A program made the translations under genes and the position numbers. The notes under the pieces were generated by a model. It had not been told where the DNA came from and made no database searches. It saw only the letters and a program-made list of their open reading frames with translations. 64,000 bases of DNA from Rariglobus hedericola (GTDB taxonomy: Bacteria; Verrucomicrobiota; Verrucomicrobiia; Opitutales; Opitutaceae), in assembly GCF_007559335.1 (NCBI RefSeq), contig NZ_VMBG01000003.1:62001-126000 (forward strand), read 5' to 3'. Below, one piece after another: positions 1-7,894 of the stretch; within the stretch, counting starts at the first letter, position 1, and each line of letters opens with the position of its first letter.

Positions 1-302
1 CCAAAGAATTACCCCTCGGTGCTCTCGTCATCAATGCCACCAGCGCCGGCCTTAAACCCAACGACCCGCTGCCCATTGATTTGTCCACACTGCCGCGCCC
101 AAGAGCAGTTTATGACATGATCTACAACCCGCCCGAGACCCCGCTCCTCGCGCAGGCTCGCGCACTCGGCATTCCCGCCGCCAACGGACTTTCGATGCTC
201 GTCCACCAAGGTGCCCGTGCCCTCGAAATCTGGAGCGAGGCAGCCGTCCCCGTTGACGCGATGCGCAGCGCCGTTCATTCAGCCATGAAGTCTTCCGCAT
301 GA
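1..302 (+). CDS. aroE: Shikimate dehydrogenase, C-terminal part (5' end outside window)
   Basis: This is the last 99 codons of a shikimate dehydrogenase, the NADPH-dependent reduction of 3-dehydroshikimate in the chorismate pathway. The frame is open from base 3. The visible part has the INATSAG segment that follows the Rossmann fold, then YDMIYNPPETPLL and GLSMLVHQGARALEIW, both characteristic of the AroE C-terminal domain. The TGA stop overlaps the ATG of the next gene (ATGA at 299-302), so the two are probably cotranscribed. The catalytic Lys/Asp region lies upstream of the window and cannot be checked. Confidence 0.93.
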   Translation, partial: KELPLGALVINATSAGLKPNDPLPIDLSTLPRPRAVYDMIYNPPETPLLAQARALGIPAANGLSMLVHQGARALEIWSEAAVPVDAMRSAVHSAMKSSA

Positions 303-1216
303 CCTTCGACTACGCCGATTTTTCCTCCGCCTTCCCTTGGTTTTTTCCCGTCATGGCGGGCATCTTCGGCGCCATCGTCGGCAGTTTCCTCAACGTCGTC
401 ATCTACCGGATGCCGCTGGACAAATCCGTCGTCACCCCCGGCTCCCACTGCGCGTGCGGCGCGCCCATCAAGTGGTATGACAACATCCCCGTGCTCAGCT
501 GGTTTATCCTGCGCGGCAAAGCCCGCTGTTGCGGCCGGTCCTACTCGTTTCGCTACGCCTTCGTCGAACTGCTCACCGCGGCACTTTTCACGACGAGCTG
601 GCTGATGTTCCCGCCGGCGAAGGCGCTGTGCGGCATGCTGTTTGTCGCGTGCATGCTGTGCGCGCTCTTCATCGACCTCGATCACATGATCATCCCCGAC
701 ACGTTCACCATCGGTCTCGGCGTGGCCGGCGTGGTGCTGTCGGTATTCGTTCCTTCATTACACGGTCAGCACGACGGCGTTTTCTTCGTGAGCGCCCTGC
801 AATCGGGCCTCATCTCGCTGCAAGGCTTGTTGATCGGCTCCGGACTCGTGCTGTGGATCGCCCTCATCGCGGAGGTGCTGCTGCGCAAGGAAGCCATGGG
901 GTTCGGAGACGTGAAATTCGTCGGCGCGATCGGCGCGTTCACCGGCTGGCAGGGCGCGGTGTTCTCCATCTTTGGCGGCGCGGTCGTCGGCATCATCTGG
1001 ATCGCCCTCGCGTTCATCTGGAAAAAAATCTTCGGCGACCGCATCCAGGTCGCCCCGCGCGCCGAGACGCCCGACGGCCAGCCCGCCGAACTGGGCATGG
1101 GCGTGCAAATTCCCTTCGGCCCCATGCTGGCCGTCGCCGGCTTGCTCCACTTTTTCTATTTTACCCATTGGATGGACAACTACTTCGCCGAACTCGCGGC
1201 GATCTTCCAGGGCTGA
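299..1216 (+). CDS. pilD: Prepilin peptidase / N-methyltransferase (A24 family)
   Basis: A 305-residue polytopic membrane protein that should cleave and N-methylate type IV prepilins and pseudopilins. The N-terminal GSFLNVVIYR segment, the zinc-loop region around 51-78 (with WYDNIPVLSW between the cysteines), the first catalytic aspartate region (FIDLDHMIIPD, about 124-134) and the second motif GFGDVKF (D204) are all present. The zinc-binding cysteines are unusual: instead of two CxxC pairs there are C51-A-C53 and adjacent C77-C78. The methyltransferase half may therefore bind metal differently or not at all. The gene overlaps aroE by 4 bp. A pseudopilin substrate candidate is encoded at 16942-17691. 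Confidence 0.92.
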   Translation: MTFDYADFSSAFPWFFPVMAGIFGAIVGSFLNVVIYRMPLDKSVVTPGSHCACGAPIKWYDNIPVLSWFILRGKARCCGRSYSFRYAFVELLTAALFTTSWLMFPPAKALCGMLFVACMLCALFIDLDHMIIPDTFTIGLGVAGVVLSVFVPSLHGQHDGVFFVSALQSGLISLQGLLIGSGLVLWIALIAEVLLRKEAMGFGDVKFVGAIGAFTGWQGAVFSIFGGAVVGIIWIALAFIWKKIFGDRIQVAPRAETPDGQPAELGMGVQIPFGPMLAVAGLLHFFYFTHWMDNYFAELAAIFQG

Positions 1217-1255
1217 TCGCCCGCGTCAGAGTTCCACCCCAACCCCGACCGCACC

Positions 1256-2131
1256 ATGCGTCCTCATTGCTTCGCCTTGCTGGTTTCACTCGTCGCCCTG
1301 GCCGGTTCGGCCGGTGCCCAGCCCACCACCGGACTTTCCGGCACGTCCGACAGTCGGTCCGAAAAAGTTTCCTTCGATCCCGCCAAGTGGACGCTCGCGT
1401 GGTCCGACGAATTCGACCGGCCCGGCGCGCCCGACGCCACGCACTGGCAACGCGAAGAAGGCTACCGCCGAAATAAAGAGGCCCAGTATTACACGCGTGA
1501 TCGCGCTGAAAATGCCCGCATCGAAGACGGCCACCTCATCATCGAGGCGCGCCGCGACAACTGGAACGGCAAGCCCATCACCTCGGCCAGCCTGACCACC
1601 AAGGGCAAAAAAGCATTCCTTTACGGCCGCATCGAAGTGCGCGCAAAAATTCCGACGGGCCTCGGCACCTGGCCGGCCGTCTGGACGCTGGGCGACAACA
1701 TCGATCAAGCCGGCTGGCCCGCCTGCGGCGAAATCGACATCTTGGAAAACGTCGGCTTCTCCCCGCGCGCCATTCACGCGAACGTTCATTGCAAAGCTTA
1801 CAACCACATGACGAAAACCGGCAAAGGTCGCTCCATCGAAGTGGACGCGCCTTGGTCGGATTTTCACGTTTACGCCGTCGAGTGGTATGAGGACCGCCTC
1901 GAATTCTTTTTCGACGACACCCGCTATTTTATCTTCCGCAAAGAGTCCGATGATCCCGCCAAGTGGCCTTTCGCGAAATCCCAATACCTCATCCTCAATC
2001 TCGCGATTGGCGGCACATGGGGTGGCGCACGCGGCGTGGACGAATCCTTGCTGCCGCACCGGTTTGAAATCGATTACGTGCGTTACTATCAACGCACCGA
2101 GGCCCAACCCGCTCCATCTGCACAACCCTGA
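1256..2131 (+). CDS. Secreted glycoside hydrolase family 16 protein
   Basis: A 291-residue protein with a clear signal peptide (about residues 1-21, ending AGSAGA), so it is exported. The GH16 beta-jelly-roll begins near residue 45 (WSDEFDRPG). The catalytic motif is GEIDILENVG, with E159 as nucleophile, D161, and E164 as acid/base, in the beta-bulge arrangement. GH16 enzymes hydrolyse beta-1,3/1,4-glucans or galactans such as laminarin and agar; the sequence alone does not settle the substrate. The C-terminal LNLAIGGTWGG segment is typical of laminarinase-like members. It faces galK across a short hairpin. A second, longer GH16 is encoded at 12906-14819. Confidence 0.93.
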   Translation: MRPHCFALLVSLVALAGSAGAQPTTGLSGTSDSRSEKVSFDPAKWTLAWSDEFDRPGAPDATHWQREEGYRRNKEAQYYTRDRAENARIEDGHLIIEARRDNWNGKPITSASLTTKGKKAFLYGRIEVRAKIPTGLGTWPAVWTLGDNIDQAGWPACGEIDILENVGFSPRAIHANVHCKAYNHMTKTGKGRSIEVDAPWSDFHVYAVEWYEDRLEFFFDDTRYFIFRKESDDPAKWPFAKSQYLILNLAIGGTWGGARGVDESLLPHRFEIDYVRYYQRTEAQPAPSAQP

Positions 2132-2133
2132 TC

Positions 2134-2160
2134 GTCGGCGGCAGGATCTCCGCCGCCGAC
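2134..2160. terminator. Perfect inverted repeat between convergent GH16 and galK
   Basis: Nine-base arms GTCGGCGGC (2134-2142) and GCCGCCGAC (2152-2160) enclose a 9-base loop directly after the GH16 stop. There is no U-run on either strand, so it is a stable hairpin at a convergent junction rather than a canonical intrinsic terminator. It could still act as a 3'-end stabiliser or a bidirectional stop. Confidence 0.45.
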
Positions 2161-2173
2161 CAGTAGCAGCTAC

Positions 2174-3313
2174 TTAAAGCACCTGCGCGCCTTCGCCGGT
2201 GAGCATATGTAGGATGTCGGGACGCACGCCGTATTTTGCCTCGTAGGCATCGGCCACCTCGCGGGCCTGCGCATCACCAAACGCTTCGCTCGTGAGCGCC
2301 ATCACCGCGCCGCCAAAACCGCCGCCAGTGAGACGCGCGCCAAACACGTTCAGCGTGCGCGAAAGCGTATCCACGAGAAAATCGAGTTCCTCAGTGCTGT
2401 TGCCAAACAGGGTCTGCGAACTGAGATGAGAAGCCGTGAGCAGGTGCCCCACCGACGAAAGATCGCCCTGCTTGAGCACATCGACAGCGCGGCCGACGCG
2501 CGCGATTTCATCGACGACGTGCTTCGCGCGTTTGTAGGCATCGGCGGAAAGTTTATCTTTCGCGGCGTCCAATTGCTCGGGAGTCGCCTCGACGAGCAGG
2601 GAGACACCCAGCGTCTTCGCGGCTTCCATGCACTCGCGATGGCGCGTGGCATAAAGACCGTCCACCAGCGCATGCTTGGTGTGCGTGTTGAAGATCCAGA
2701 AATGCGCGCCCGCCGGCAACGGCACGGTGTCAAAACGCGGACCGCGGCAATCGATGAACACGAGGCTGTTCTCCTTGCCGAAGCCCGAAACGCCCTGGTC
2801 AAGAATACCGCAGGGCACGCCGACGAAATTATTCTCCGCATGCTTACCGATCTTCACGAGCGTCTCGCGATCGGCCTGCTGGCCGGTGATCGCGAGGAAC
2901 GCCAGGCCCGAGGCCAGCTCGATCGCCGCGCTGCTGGAAAGTCCCGCGCCTGTCGGCAGATCCGACGTCGCCACATAGTCGAAGCCTTGGGGAACTTTGA
3001 GACCGAAAGCCGGCAGCGCCTCGATCACGCCGAGCGGATAATTGATCCAGCTCGCTTCGCCGGACTGCTTGCCGTTCGCGGAGGCGTCGAGCGTCACCAT
3101 CTTGCCCGTGAACTCGCTGAAGAAATTACGTTTCCCGTCCTCGCGCGGCGCGATCGCCACGCACACGCCGCGATTAATCGATGCGCCCAAAACGGTGCCG
3201 CCGTTGTAGTCGGTATGGTTGCCGATGAATTCGATCCGGCCCGGCGCGCGTGTGATGACCGCTGCGTCACGACCGTGGATTTGCTTAAAGAGGGCGGCGA
3301 TTTTCTGCTTCAT
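2174..3313 (-). CDS. galK: Galactokinase
   Basis: A 379-residue GHMP-family kinase that phosphorylates galactose at C1 in the cytoplasm (Leloir pathway). The galactokinase signature lies at 25-39 (GRIEFIGNHTDYNGG; the usual GEH is GNH here). The ATP-binding loop PTGAGLSSSAA lies at 120-130, the catalytic-Asp motif CGILDQ follows, and the third GHMP motif LTGGGFGG begins at 328. Length matches the family. It is the last gene of a leftward operon after ygfZ and a small protein gene, with a 67-bp gap. No galT, galE or galM is nearby. The GH16 and GH50-type enzymes in this window could release galactose, which would give galK a link to galactan use; that link is inference. Confidence 0.95.
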   Translation of the reverse strand: MKQKIAALFKQIHGRDAAVITRAPGRIEFIGNHTDYNGGTVLGASINRGVCVAIAPREDGKRNFFSEFTGKMVTLDASANGKQSGEASWINYPLGVIEALPAFGLKVPQGFDYVATSDLPTGAGLSSSAAIELASGLAFLAITGQQADRETLVKIGKHAENNFVGVPCGILDQGVSGFGKENSLVFIDCRGPRFDTVPLPAGAHFWIFNTHTKHALVDGLYATRHRECMEAAKTLGVSLLVEATPEQLDAAKDKLSADAYKRAKHVVDEIARVGRAVDVLKQGDLSSVGHLLTASHLSSQTLFGNSTEELDFLVDTLSRTLNVFGARLTGGGFGGAVMALTSEAFGDAQAREVADAYEAKYGVRPDILHMLTGEGAQVL

Positions 3314-3380
3314 GAGTGGGTCAGCCGGAATGCCCTGCCCGCCCCCGTGGCGTCAACGGTGTTTCCTTGCCACCAATGGC

Positions 3381-3602
3381 TCACGCCTTTTTCACGCCCT
3401 CGAAGCCGGGAGGCGTCTCGCCCTGCGAACCCTTGGTCACGAGTTGTAGCAGATACGCCATCGCCTCGGTGCGCGCGATACCACGTTGCGCAGCCAACTG
3501 GTCACAACGCTTGATCAACTGATCCGCCATCGTCGCGGCAGCGGCGGAGGTGGGAGCACCCAGCTTCGAGCACAATTGAATGAGTTGTTCGCGCTCGGTC
3601 AT
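3381..3602 (-). CDS. Small conserved-looking protein of unknown function
   Basis: A 73-residue, mainly helical, soluble protein that I do not recognise. Its ATG overlaps the ygfZ stop (ATGA at 3599-3602), which is strong support for a translated, coupled gene rather than a chance frame. It begins TEREQLIQLCSKLG, continues with an alanine-rich helix, and ends in a charged tail. No signal peptide, membrane segment or metal motif is visible. Its position between ygfZ and galK gives no clear functional hint. Confidence 0.7.
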   Translation of the reverse strand: MTEREQLIQLCSKLGAPTSAAAATMADQLIKRCDQLAAQRGIARTEAMAYLLQLVTKGSQGETPPGFEGVKKA

Positions 3603-4525
3603 GGCGTATCGATGAGTTCGATAAATGCATCGCCGGGCTCGGGCGCGAGCGGTTGCGCCGGATCGAGTCCGAGCTTCGTGACCATCGCCAGCCCAATAAA
3701 ACCGCCCGAGCCATCCGCCACCGCCGAGCGCAATTCACCCACGCGTTTCTCGCCCTGCAACAACGCACAGGGAACCGCTGGCACACCGCGCCCCTCCGCA
3801 CGCACCCGCACCAGCCGGCGCCGCACGGTCCCCATGGCCTTGAGACGCGCCATCACTTCCTGCCCCAGATAACAGCCCTTGGTGTAGGAAATACCCACGG
3901 CATCCAGTCCGCCCTCATTCGGCAGATCACCGGACCCGATATCCTGCGGAACCCGCGGCAGACCCGTCGCAATGCGCATCCGCTCCAAATCGTCGGCCGA
4001 CACCTCCACTAATCCTGCCGAAATCCCAACGGTCGATGGCAGCAGCCACTCAAAACTCGTTCCTCCATCACGCCGCCCGCAAAATACCAGGCCGCCACCC
4101 GTCGCACGCACAAACTCGCCTGCCGCCGGCACCGCACCCGCCACCTGCATCAGCCAAGCCTCCGCCTCGGGCCCGCCCACGGCGACACTGTGCCAGTCAG
4201 CCGAGACATCCGTGATGACCACATCATCCGCGATGATGTAAGCCTCGAGCCGCTCGCTAATCACCGCCGCGCTCGACGAAAAGCTGATAATCCAAACACT
4301 ATCAGCCGTTTCCCTAAGCACAAAGCTATCCGCCAAGACCTTCCCTTTTTGGTTAAGCCATAAACCATAAGCCGCAGCCAAGGGAATCGGAGATCTCAAT
4401 TCTTGCGTAAACTGGCCCTGTAAAAAGGATAAGGCATCTTCCCCGGTCACGTGCAGGCATGCGGTCGGCCAGTTGGAGGATTTCCAGGTGATACTGGGGT
4501 CGAAAATTTGACTCATTTTATCCAT
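3599..4525 (-). CDS. ygfZ: Folate-binding YgfZ/GcvT-like protein
   Basis: A 308-residue member of the GcvT-related YgfZ/COG0354 family, whose members use tetrahydrofolate and support iron-sulfur cluster enzymes, including radical SAM enzymes such as MiaB. The diagnostic motif KGCYLGQE lies at 216-223 with the conserved cysteine at 218. An N-terminal GcvT-like domain precedes it (residues 20-110, GEDALSFLQGQFTQEL). Met4 is an alternative start 9 bp downstream. It is first in the leftward operon ygfZ, small protein, galK. A miaB gene is present elsewhere in the window. Confidence 0.92.
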   Translation of the reverse strand: MDKMSQIFDPSITWKSSNWPTACLHVTGEDALSFLQGQFTQELRSPIPLAAAYGLWLNQKGKVLADSFVLRETADSVWIISFSSSAAVISERLEAYIIADDVVITDVSADWHSVAVGGPEAEAWLMQVAGAVPAAGEFVRATGGGLVFCGRRDGGTSFEWLLPSTVGISAGLVEVSADDLERMRIATGLPRVPQDIGSGDLPNEGGLDAVGISYTKGCYLGQEVMARLKAMGTVRRRLVRVRAEGRGVPAVPCALLQGEKRVGELRSAVADGSGGFIGLAMVTKLGLDPAQPLAPEPGDAFIELIDTP

Positions 4526-4576
4526 CTATACCGTAATGTCTTAAAATTTAAACTGAGAGATTCTGATAACTTTTTA

Positions 4577-4620
4577 TTGACCGCCATCGGCCATGCGCTA
4601 GTTCTTATCACGTTAGATTA
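4577..4620 (+). promoter_or_regulatory. Possible promoter region for the DAHP synthase leader
   Basis: TTGACC at 4577-4582 resembles a -35 box in an AT-rich stretch between the divergent ygfZ and DAHP synthase genes. No convincing -10 hexamer is found at 16-18 bp; TAGTTC (4599-4604) is the best spaced and is weak. The assignment is tentative and rests mostly on position. Confidence 0.2.
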
Positions 4621-4668
4621 AAACACTTCTCCTGCCTAGCAGGAGTTTTGGGGTAACTAAGAAAGCAA

Positions 4669-4713
4669 ATGGCCGGTCGCTTAGGGGTAGGCGACCGGCC
4701 AACTTATTTTTAA
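4669..4713 (+). CDS. Candidate leader peptide of DAHP synthase, ending Tyr-Phe-stop
   Basis: A short frame starts at ATG 4669 and reads MAGRLGVGDRPTYF then TAA (4711-4713). A purine stretch AAGAAAG lies a few bases before the ATG and could serve as a weak ribosome-binding site. The last two sense codons are Tyr (TAT, 4705-4707) and Phe (TTT, 4708-4710), end products of the pathway opened by the next gene. The frame spans one stem-loop and ends 17 bases before a terminator, the layout expected of an attenuator leader. Only two aromatic codons are present, fewer than in classical pheA leaders, so translation needs experimental proof. Confidence 0.45.
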   Translation: MAGRLGVGDRPTYF

Positions 4714-4756
4714 AGATCGAACACCGACCGCCGCTTCACATCGAAGCGGTTTTTTT
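4671..4756 (+). promoter_or_regulatory. Attenuator-like leader with two mutually exclusive stems
   Basis: Arm 1 GGCCGGTCGC (4671-4680) pairs perfectly with arm 2 GCGACCGGCC (4691-4700). The core of arm 1, CGGTCG (4674-4679), can instead pair with CGACCG at 4725-4730, and with a one-base bulge the pairing reaches the first two bases of the terminator stem at 4731-4732. A ribosome stalled on the Tyr-Phe codons (4705-4710) would cover arm 2, free arm 1 and favour the alternative pairing over the terminator. This accounts for much of the 329-bp gap 4526-4854. A further small hairpin lies at 4629-4645 (CTCCTG/CAGGAG). Nothing else is recognised in the gap. Confidence 0.5.
4731..4756 (+). terminator. 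Intrinsic terminator upstream of DAHP synthase (attenuator)
   Basis: Stem CCGCTTC (4731-4737) and GAAGCGG (4743-4749) enclose a 5-base loop and are followed by seven T residues (4750-4756). It points toward the DAHP synthase gene and lies about 100 bp before its ATG. No rightward gene upstream needs ending here, because ygfZ is transcribed the other way. That position is the main reason to read it as an attenuator. Confidence 0.8.
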
Positions 4757-4854
4757 GTGCCCCGATTTCCTCACCACCGGTGGCACCCTTGTTAAACACG
4801 GTCCCCGCTGCGCGCTTGCCCTCGGCGCCTGATTTACGTCACGTTCTTCCCTTC

Positions 4855-5910
4855 ATGCACAAGACGTCCGACATCAATGTCGTGGAGACCCGCCCCCTCC
4901 CCTCGCCCGCCCAGCTGCTCGCCGAGCTGCCCAAAACCGAGAGCCAGGCCGATTTCATCACGCGCTCCCGCGACGAAATCAACCGCCTCATCTTCACCAG
5001 CGACCGCCGTTTCCTCCTCGTGATCGGACCTTGCTCGATCCACGACGTCGAAGCCGGCCGCGATTACGCCCGTCGCCTGGCCAAACTCTCCGCCGAGGTC
5101 TCCGACCGCGTCATGATCGTCATGCGCGTCTATTTTGAGAAACCGCGCACCACCGTCGGCTGGAAAGGCCTCGTGATGGATCCGCATCTCGATGGCTCGC
5201 ACGACATCGCCGCCGGCCTGCGCCTCGGTCGCGCCTTTTTGCAGGAAGTCCTCGACCTCGGTCTGCCCACCGCCACCGAGTTCCTCGATCCCATCACGCC
5301 TCAATACATCGCCGACCTCGTGTGCTGGGGCGCCATCGGTGCCCGCACCACCGAGTCGCAAACGCACCGCCAGCTCGCGTCCGGCCTCTCCGCCCCCATC
5401 GGTTTCAAAAACGGCACCGACGGTGGCCTCCAGGTTGCGGTCAACGCCATCAAAGCCGCCTCGCAACCGCAGACGTTCCTCGGCGTTAGCATCGACGGCG
5501 CCGCTTCCGCCATCGTCACCAAAGGCAACCGCAACTGCCACATTGTCCTCCGCGGCGGCTCCGGCGGGCCCAACTACTCCGCCGATCACATCGCCAAGAC
5601 CGAGGCCGCCCTCGCCAAAGGAGGCCTGCCGCCTTCGATCATGGTCGACGCCTCGCACGACAACTCCGCCAAGAAGCCCGAGCTGCAGCCCGAAGTCATC
5701 CGCGCCCTCCTCGCGCAGATCGCCGCCGGCAACACCTCGATCATGGGCGCGATGGTTGAGAGCAACCTCGAGGCCGGCAACCAAGCCTTCCCCCAGCCCA
5801 AGGAAAACCTCCGCTATGGCGTGAGCATCACCGACGGCTGCATCGGCTGGGACACGACCGAGACGATGGTCCGTGAAATCCACGCGGCCCTCGCTCCTCA
5901 CTTCGCTTAA
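4855..5910 (+). CDS. aroG: 3-deoxy-7-phosphoheptulonate synthase, class I (AroF/AroG type)
   Basis: A 351-residue DAHP synthase that condenses phosphoenolpyruvate with erythrose 4-phosphate, the first step of aromatic biosynthesis. ATG 4855 is chosen over an in-frame GTG at 4780 because it gives the family length and aligns with the E. coli AroG N-terminus. GPCSIHD at 58-64 carries the metal-ligand Cys60, KPRTTVGWKG lies at 96-105, and GARTTESQTHRQLASGLS follows. Positions corresponding to E. coli AroG Asp146, Pro150 and Ser180 of the feedback site are conserved, so allosteric inhibition is likely, though Phe versus Tyr specificity cannot be told. The symbol could equally be aroF. The leader suggests additional control by attenuation. 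Confidence 0.93.
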   Translation: MHKTSDINVVETRPLPSPAQLLAELPKTESQADFITRSRDEINRLIFTSDRRFLLVIGPCSIHDVEAGRDYARRLAKLSAEVSDRVMIVMRVYFEKPRTTVGWKGLVMDPHLDGSHDIAAGLRLGRAFLQEVLDLGLPTATEFLDPITPQYIADLVCWGAIGARTTESQTHRQLASGLSAPIGFKNGTDGGLQVAVNAIKAASQPQTFLGVSIDGAASAIVTKGNRNCHIVLRGGSGGPNYSADHIAKTEAALAKGGLPPSIMVDASHDNSAKKPELQPEVIRALLAQIAAGNTSIMGAMVESNLEAGNQAFPQPKENLRYGVSITDGCIGWDTTETMVREIHAALAPHFA

Positions 5911-5924
5911 TCTGCGACTCTATC

Positions 5925-5966
5925 AGCCGGTCTTGCGCGGTTCGTCCGCCAAGACCGGCTTTTTTT
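5925..5966 (+). terminator. Intrinsic terminator after DAHP synthase
   Basis: Eleven-base arms AGCCGGTCTTG (5925-5935) and CAAGACCGGCT (5950-5960) are followed by a T-run to 5966. The loop is 14 bases. It lies 14 bp after the stop codon and is a canonical rho-independent terminator. Confidence 0.9.
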
Positions 5967-6028
5967 GCGCATAAAAACGCAATCGGTGCGTGTCACCCGC
6001 CCGTGTTTTGCGCTAGCCTGTGATTCCC

Positions 6029-7018
6029 ATGAGCAACACCCCCATTCGCGTCGCTGTGACCGGAGCCGCCGGCCAGATTTCCTACTCGCTTCTTTTCCGC
6101 ATCGCCTCCGGCGCGATGTTCGGCCCCGACCAGCCGGTCATCCTCCAGCTCATCGAAGTCCCTTTCGAAAAAGCCATGAAAGCCCTCGAAGGCGTCGCCA
6201 TGGAACTCGACGACTGCGCCTTCCCGCTCCTCAAGGGCATGGTCCTCACCGATGATCCCCGCGTTGGTTTCAAAGACGCCAACTGGTCCCTCCTCGTCGG
6301 TGCCAAGCCACGCGGCCCCGGCATGGAGCGCGCCGATCTCCTCAAAGATAACGGCAAGATTTTCATTGGCCAGGGTCAGATCATCGACGAAGTCGCCGCA
6401 GCCGACGCCCGCATCGCAGTGGTTGGCAATCCTGCCAACACGAACTGCATGATCGCCGCCTCGCAAGCGAAGCGCCTCACGCCCGACCGCTTCACCGCCA
6501 TGGTGCGCCTCGACCAAAACCGCGCCCAGGCCCAGCTCGCCAAAAAAGCCGGCGTCGATCTCACCGCCGTCAAAGACATCTTCATCTACGGCAACCACAG
6601 CCCCACCATGTTCCCGGCGTTCAAGCACGCCACGATCAACGGCAAGCCGGTTAAGGAAGTCATCACCGACATCGACTGGCTCAAGGGTCCGTTCCTCGAA
6701 ACCGTCGGTAAACGCGGTGCCGCCATCATCGCCGCGCGCGGTTTGTCATCAGCCGCCTCGGCCGCCAACGCCCTCGTCGATCACGTCCGCTCGCTCGTCA
6801 CTCCCGGAGCTATTCACTCCGTCGCCGTGAAGAGCGAAGGTCGCTACGGCTTCGACCCCGATGTCTGGGCCGGCATGCCCGTGAAGACCACCACGCCCGG
6901 CAGCTACGAGGTCATCACCAGCTACGAGCTGTGCGACTTCTGCAAAGAGAAGATCGCCCTCACCAACAAGGAACTGGTCGAAGAACGCGCCGCCGTCCTC
7001 GACATGATCAAAGGCTGA
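6029..7018 (+). CDS. mdh: Malate dehydrogenase
   Basis: A 329-residue NAD-dependent malate dehydrogenase interconverting malate and oxaloacetate in the TCA cycle. It belongs to the group related to eukaryotic cytosolic enzymes. The nucleotide-binding start [14 protein letters not shown], the [11 protein letters not shown] segment, the RLDQNRA substrate-binding region and GNHSPTMFP around the catalytic histidine are all present. ATG 6029 is preferred to the GTG three codons upstream. The gene is monocistronic, between two intrinsic terminators. Confidence 0.95.
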   Translation: MSNTPIRVAVTGAAGQISYSLLFRIASGAMFGPDQPVILQLIEVPFEKAMKALEGVAMELDDCAFPLLKGMVLTDDPRVGFKDANWSLLVGAKPRGPGMERADLLKDNGKIFIGQGQIIDEVAAADARIAVVGNPANTNCMIAASQAKRLTPDRFTAMVRLDQNRAQAQLAKKAGVDLTAVKDIFIYGNHSPTMFPAFKHATINGKPVKEVITDIDWLKGPFLETVGKRGAAIIAARGLSSAASAANALVDHVRSLVTPGAIHSVAVKSEGRYGFDPDVWAGMPVKTTTPGSYEVITSYELCDFCKEKIALTNKELVEERAAVLDMIKG

Positions 7019-7050
7019 TCCGTAGCGCTGAAAATTTGGTTCTGGTATCG

Positions 7051-7079
7051 AACGGCGTCCCGCAAGGGGCGCCGTTTTT
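7051..7079 (+). terminator. Intrinsic terminator after mdh
   Basis: Stem AACGGCGTCCC (7051-7061) with GGGGCGCCGTT (starting 7066) closes on a GCAA-type loop and runs into TTTTTG. It sits 32 bp after mdh and serves the rightward transcript. The convergent gene at 7086 starts just beyond it and has no T-run on its own side. Confidence 0.8.
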
Positions 7080-7085
7080 GTTTTC

Positions 7086-7805
7086 TCAGAGTAACCCCGC
7101 CAGCGCCCGGTCCTTCGTCAGCGCAAACGCCTTCCGCACCGCTGCAAACGCCTCGATCAACTCACGGGGCGAACCGCTTTTTTCGAAACGCATCTCCAGC
7201 GTGGCACCATCGCACACCACCGCCGCCGCGATGCCGGTGACCGACAGTGTGCAATCCCGGTAATCCGACGGATAATCCACATGGATTTTTCCTTCGGCAT
7301 CCGCGTCGCCCTCCAACCCTTCGACCGCATCGATCACCGCCTCGACGCGCACGCCTTTCTTCAATGCAAACGCGATCGCCGAAAATTGCCCGGCGAACAG
7401 CTCGTTGAATTCCGCCACGCGCAGCAGGTCGCCCGTCTTTATGGAGTGCAGCGTGCGCGTAATCGCGTAGCTCGACGGATCGGCCGACTCCAACGCATAC
7501 GTGATTTCGAACGTAAAATCCTTCGCGCTCAAAACCGCCATCGGTGACGTCACGTCGAGCGACATGTCCTTTCGCTTGTAGCTCATCGCCGCCTTCGCGC
7601 GTTGGAAAAAATCCTCGGCTTCCTCGCTCAGCTCAGGCGTGCACAGTTTTGCCAGGAACCCCGACGTCGCATTGTTCACCGCATCCGGAACCGTGTGCCG
7701 CGATTTATCGAAGCCTCGCAGCTTTTTAAACGCGCCGCCGCCCCGCCCCACCAGACTCACCTGGGAGATAAACGAGCGCGGATCATCGGCTGGCGACTTG
7801 GCCAT
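7086..7805 (-). CDS. Protein of unknown function
   Basis: A 239-residue soluble protein that I do not recognise. The start is set at Met 7805 (MAKSPADDPRSF), ten codons inside the longest frame, because the upstream residues look like non-coding sequence. Residues 1-55 contain a glycine-rich basic segment (GRGGGAFKKLRGFDKSRH). The rest has alternating hydrophobic and charged segments, with no signal peptide, membrane helix or catalytic motif. It is convergent with mdh and has its own upstream region of 142 bp facing the Nudix gene. Confidence 0.6.
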   Translation of the reverse strand: MAKSPADDPRSFISQVSLVGRGGGAFKKLRGFDKSRHTVPDAVNNATSGFLAKLCTPELSEEAEDFFQRAKAAMSYKRKDMSLDVTSPMAVLSAKDFTFEITYALESADPSSYAITRTLHSIKTGDLLRVAEFNELFAGQFSAIAFALKKGVRVEAVIDAVEGLEGDADAEGKIHVDYPSDYRDCTLSVTGIAAAVVCDGATLEMRFEKSGSPRELIEAFAAVRKAFALTKDRALAGLL

Positions 7806-7894
7806 AAACCCCGAGTGAGCGCACGAACGCCCCAAACCGGAAGTCTGTTTTTAACGCAGCACCCACAATCCGAGATTTGCCCTACCTGCGGTTT

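Noticed and set aside
4671-4713. tRNA or T-box element in the DAHP synthase leader
   Set aside because: No cloverleaf, no T-box TGGNACCGCG-like sequence and no specifier loop; the short frame plus paired stems fits a peptide-type attenuator better.
4834-5901. Antisense open frame opposite DAHP synthase
   Set aside because: Repetitive Gly/Asp/Val composition; the sense frame matches E. coli AroG nearly residue for residue in key motifs.
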